From: Thaumarchaeota archaeon S13 | Lineage (GTDB): Archaea; Thermoproteota; Nitrososphaeria; Nitrososphaerales; Nitrosopumilaceae | NCBI GenBank assembly: GCA_003724275.1 | Contig: RHFA01000027.1 | Span: forward strand, 1 to 7,870 | DNA length: 7,870 nucleotides | Reading direction: 5' to 3' | In this document: positions 5,916 to 7,870 of the stretch, piece by piece | Numbering within the stretch: the stretch's first letter is position 1 | Layout: the number at the start of each line of letters is the position of its first letter | The notes under the pieces: model-generated | Seen by the model: only the letters and a program-made list of their open reading frames with translations | The model's database searches: none | Told to the model about the DNA's origin: nothing | Position numbers and translations under genes: made by a program

Positions 5916-7223
5916 CTGCGGCTCGGCCGCCACGAGGAGGCGCTCGCCGTGTACGGCGCGACTGCCAGGCTCGACCCCGGCGACGCGCCGGCCCACGCCG
6001 GCCTGGGCGACGCGCTGCTGCGGCTCGGCCGCCACGCCGAGGCGCTCGAGTCGCTGGACCGCGCCGCCGAGATCGACCCCGACGGCTCGTGGGTGCATGC
6101 CAGCCGCGGCCTGGCCCTCCTGGCCCTGGGCCGCCACGACGAGTCCCTCGCCGCGCACACGCGGGCCGTGGAGGCAGACCCGCAAAACCCCGCCCTGCAC
6201 CGCGGCCTGGGCCTCACCCTGCGGTCGCTGGGGCGCCTCAAGGACGCCCTTGCCGCGTACGGCCTGGCAGCCAGGCTCGACCCCGGCGACGCGCCGGCCC
6301 ACGCCGGCCTCGGCGACACGCTGCTGGCCCTGGGCCGCCACGCCGAGGCGCTTGGATTTTACGAGCGCGCCAGCGCGCTGTCCCCGGGGAACGCGCGCCT
6401 TGCGGCGGCCTGCGCCAGGCTGTTCGACAGGGCGGGCCGCCACGAGGATGCCCTCGAGGCGCTGGACCGCGCCACAAGGCTAGAGCCCGGCAACGCCGAG
6501 CACCACGGCCACCTGGCCTTTGTCCTCGAGCGCCTCGGCCGCCCCGAGGAGGCCCTCGCCATGCACGACCGCTTCATAGAGCTCGACGACAGGCGTGTCA
6601 TGGAGCGCTATACAGGCACCCCCCGCCCGGCCGGCCGTGGCGGGGATGCCCCCGGCGCCGATTCCGGCGGGGATGGGGATCGCGCGGACGGCGACGAGGC
6701 CCTGGCCGCGTGCGAGCGCGCCATAGGGCTCTGTCCCGGTGACGCGGGCCTGCACTGTAGGCGCGCGGGCCTTCTCTTGGGGATCGGCCGCCGCGAGGAC
6801 GCGCTGGCCGCCTATGGGCGGGCCGCCGAGCTGGAGCCAGGCGACGCTGCGCCCCACATTGGCCGCGCCGCCGCGCTAGATGCCCTGGGCCGCCACGGGG
6901 AGGCGCTGGCCGCGCGCGACCTCGTCATCAGGCTTGCCCGCGGCGACGCGCGCTCGCGCGTGGGCCGCGGCGACACGCTCACAAGGATGGGCCGCCACGG
7001 GGATGCCCTGGCCGAGTACAGCCGCGCCGCCGAGCTAGAGCCCGGCGACGCCAAGACCCACGAATACAGGGGCCACGCGCTCGCCGCGCTGGACCGCCAC
7101 GCCGAGGCCCTGGCAGCCTATGGCCGCGCCATCGAGATCGAGCCCAAACGCGCCGGGGCCCACGCGGGGCGCAGCGCGGTGCTAGTCGCGCTGGACAGGA
7201 TGGTGAGGGAGTTTTTGCCATGA
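5520..7223 (+). CDS. Long TPR-repeat protein (about 15 units)
   Basis: 567 residues of tetratricopeptide repeats with 34-residue phase at residues 25, 59, 91, 125, 159, 193, 227, 261, 295, 329, then 412, 446, 480, 514 and 548. The 32-residue step at 59-91 marks a 66-codon tandem duplication of the N-terminal module, so an internal MGRYERALEYADRV repeats the start of the protein. Residues about 355-395 break the solenoid with a Gly/Asp-rich linker (GGDAPGADSGGDGDRADG) replacing the first helix of a unit, dividing the protein into an N-terminal array of about ten units and a C-terminal array of about five. No catalytic or membrane domain is visible; a role as a soluble protein-binding scaffold is the family expectation. 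It lies 79 bp after its paralogue, but its own TATA box suggests independent transcription. The start at 5520 is set by that box and by alignment to the paralogue. Confidence 0.95.
   Translation: MGRYERDLEYADRVIAMDAKNADAHVQRGMALLALGRHAEALTALDRAAGIDPECLVTHRGRAGSPMGRYERALEYADRVIATNAKNADAHVHRGMALLALGRHAEALTALDRAAGIDPGCLEAHRGRGDALLRLGRHEEALAVYGATARLDPGDAPAHAGLGDALLRLGRHAEALESLDRAAEIDPDGSWVHASRGLALLALGRHDESLAAHTRAVEADPQNPALHRGLGLTLRSLGRLKDALAAYGLAARLDPGDAPAHAGLGDTLLALGRHAEALGFYERASALSPGNARLAAACARLFDRAGRHEDALEALDRATRLEPGNAEHHGHLAFVLERLGRPEEALAMHDRFIELDDRRVMERYTGTPRPAGRGGDAPGADSGGDGDRADGDEALAACERAIGLCPGDAGLHCRRAGLLLGIGRREDALAAYGRAAELEPGDAAPHIGRAAALDALGRHGEALAARDLVIRLARGDARSRVGRGDTLTRMGRHGDALAEYSRAAELEPGDAKTHEYRGHALAALDRHAEALAAYGRAIEIEPKRAGAHAGRSAVLVALDRMVREFLP
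5964..6310 (+). repeat. Exact 41-nt direct repeat, 306 bp apart
   Basis: 5964-6004 and 6270-6310 are identical and encode ARLDPGDAPAHAGL. The spacing of 306 bp is exactly three TPR units, which suggests block duplication of three units or gene conversion in register. Confidence 0.85.
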
Positions 7224-7230
7224 GGCCTGC

Positions 7231-7252
7231 CGGCGCGGGGCGCGCCGCGCCG
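7231..7252 (+). terminator. GC hairpin just after the long TPR gene
   Basis: cggcgcgg (7231-7238) and ccgcgccg (7245-7252) form a perfect 8-bp stem with a 6-nt loop, 7 nt after the stop codon. No T-run follows; in such GC-rich DNA it may be fortuitous. Confidence 0.35.
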
Positions 7253-7303
7253 CCTCGTCCGCCACGGGGAGCTTTTGGCGACAGGGCACGCCACGCCCCC
7301 GGG

Positions 7304-7311
7304 GATAAAAT
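7304..7311 (+). promoter_or_regulatory. Possible TATA box in the gene-free region
   Basis: gataaaat is an isolated A/T run. A transcript starting about 25 nt downstream (near 7333) would immediately enter the hairpins at 7343-7393. No open frame of coding quality begins there. It could also act on the other strand. Confidence 0.35.
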
Positions 7312-7522
7312 GGGGCTGCCCCCCACCCCTGCGGCGCCGTGGGTTGAGCCCGGAACCGCTCAACATATCGCCCTGTGTGAGACGATGAGGGCGTGCGCGA
7401 ATAGCGCTGCGTGCTTGAGATCCGGCGGTTTGTTCGAGGGCACATTCAGCGCTGGGCCGTGCCAACCACGTTGACCCGCAAGTGCGTCGCGTCCGGCCAT
7501 GACTTTGACTATGATGTCAGAG

Positions 7523-7541
7523 GCAGGCCCGCACGGCCTGC
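7523..7541 (-). terminator. Hairpin downstream of the small membrane-protein gene
   Basis: gcaggcc (7523-7529) and ggcctgc (7535-7541) form a perfect 7-bp stem with a 5-nt loop, 14 nt beyond the stop codon of the minus-strand gene at 7556. A 3'-end role is plausible but unproven. Confidence 0.35.
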
Positions 7542-7555
7542 GACTTATGCCATCG

Positions 7556-7813
7556 CTAGATGGCTCCCCTTTCATTTCCCCTCTTTTTTGGCCGGTTGAG
7601 GTACCGTTTCCGCCACCTCCTGTCCGCGGCCCTCCTCCAGGCGTCGGTGACGAGCCCCCACCCCCCAATCATCGAAAAGACGAACAGCCCCCATATGAAA
7701 TACATGAGCGCGACCACCAAATACCCGTCTATCCGTCCCTCACCTCCCACGACTCGCGCGCCTCGCGGATCAGCGTCTCGTCCTGGACGAGCATGATGGT
7801 CATGGCGGGCCAT
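7556..7813 (-). CDS. Small single-span membrane protein (5' end probably frameshifted)
   Basis: 85 residues from the ATG at 7813. Residues about 31-55 form one hydrophobic membrane segment rich in aromatics (YLVVALMYFIWGLFVF), followed by a strongly basic tail (WRRAADRRWRKRYLNRPKKR), which by the positive-inside rule should lie in the cytoplasm. I recognise no family. The first 28 residues (MARHDHHARPGRDADPRG...) look unlike real coding sequence, whereas another frame over the same DNA (7803-7729) reads MTIMLVQDETLIREARESWE, has typical codon bias and a Shine-Dalgarno-like GGAGG 11 nt before its ATG. A -1 shift near 7735 would join them into an 82-residue protein with an acidic N-terminus. 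No TATA box is seen before the window end. Confidence 0.6.
   Translation of the reverse strand: MARHDHHARPGRDADPRGARVVGGEGRIDGYLVVALMYFIWGLFVFSMIGGWGLVTDAWRRAADRRWRKRYLNRPKKRGNERGAI
7729..7803 (-). other. Alternative-frame N-terminus of the small membrane protein
   Basis: A 24-codon frame, MTIMLVQDETLIREARESWE plus VRDG, ends in TAG at 7729. It has strong G/C third-position use and a GGAGG at 7815-7819 upstream. It is either a separate tiny gene overlapping the membrane protein or, more likely, its true N-terminus separated by a one-base shift. Confidence 0.5.
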
Positions 7814-7870
7814 CCCTCCCCCGGCCGGACGCAAACGCGTGGAGGGCATGGCACATCGTCGAGACGCCGC

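Larger units (their letters stand above)
7224..7555. other. Gene-free region with TATA-like box and clustered hairpins
   Basis: No convincing protein gene: the open frames here are Pro/Gly/Arg-rich or lack the usual third-position bias. An ATG overlapping the previous stop (ATGA at 7220-7223) opens an 84-codon low-complexity frame that I do not accept. The region contains a TATA-like box at 7304-7311 and hairpins at 7231-7252, 7343-7364, 7369-7393 and 7523-7541. I could not fold it into a tRNA or another known RNA. Confidence 0.5.

Noticed and set aside
4769..7150. Regular repeats that might suggest a CRISPR array
   Set aside because: The 102-bp period is in frame and encodes 34-residue TPR units; there are no unique spacers.
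7420..7445. ggtttgttcgag resembling a tRNA T-arm
   Set aside because: No acceptor, D or anticodon stem can be built around it.
7220..7474. 84-codon frame whose ATG overlaps the TPR stop codon (ATGA)
   Set aside because: The overlap is suggestive of coupling, but the product is low-complexity Pro/Arg/Gly/Ala and crosses a hairpin and a TATA-like box.
7411..7599. 62-codon plus-strand frame (MLEIRRFVRGHIQRW...)
   Set aside because: No promoter, ribosome-binding site or codon bias, and its end overlaps the minus-strand membrane-protein gene.

Overview
The window is very GC-rich and reads as archaeal. At least four genes begin at, or a few bases from, the expected transcription start, 22-31 nt downstream of an A/T-rich TATA-like box that stands out in GC-rich surroundings (leaderless transcription). 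The one clear gene inside an operon has a Shine-Dalgarno site instead. Frequent AGG (Arg) and ATA (Ile) codons despite the high GC, and the density of TPR proteins, would fit a high-GC ammonia-oxidising archaeon (Nitrososphaerota/Thaumarchaeota, perhaps a Cenarchaeum-like symbiont). That placement is inference; no marker gene is present.

Layout. (1) 1-330: 3' end of a TPR-repeat gene. (2) 331-712: gene-poor spacer with a possible promoter and a 15-nt direct repeat. (3) 713-2461: two-gene operon. The first gene encodes a small YwgA-like winged-helix protein. The second encodes a 405-residue protein with an N-terminal Cys cluster and a C-terminal RNxxxH motif typical of HEPN ribonucleases. (4) 3028-2573, minus strand, convergent with the operon: a second YwgA-like protein whose 3' end looks frameshifted; the natural reading continues to 2506. 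(5) 3176-4279, divergent from (4): an unrecognised 367-residue protein with a Cys-rich N-terminus. The layout of its C-terminal two thirds is reminiscent of HK97-fold capsid/encapsulin proteins, but this is tentative. (6) 4364-5440 and 5520-7223: two paralogous TPR genes in tandem, each with its own near-identical promoter arrangement. (7) 7224-7555: no convincing gene; a TATA-like box followed by several hairpins. (8) 7813-7556, minus strand: a small single-span membrane protein whose 5' end also looks frameshifted.

How the parts relate. The TPR genes are evolving by duplication and deletion of 34-codon (102-bp) units. There is a 3 x 102-bp tandem array, a 198-bp tandem duplication that copied the initiator Met, a 41-nt exact repeat exactly three units apart, and two units with the same 20-codon net loss. 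The central block (713-4279) is a non-TPR island bounded on both sides by TPR genes with similar terminal units. Its winged-helix plus HEPN operon resembles the build of toxin-antitoxin or defence modules and is the best candidate here for an undescribed system. The evidence is motif-level reading only.
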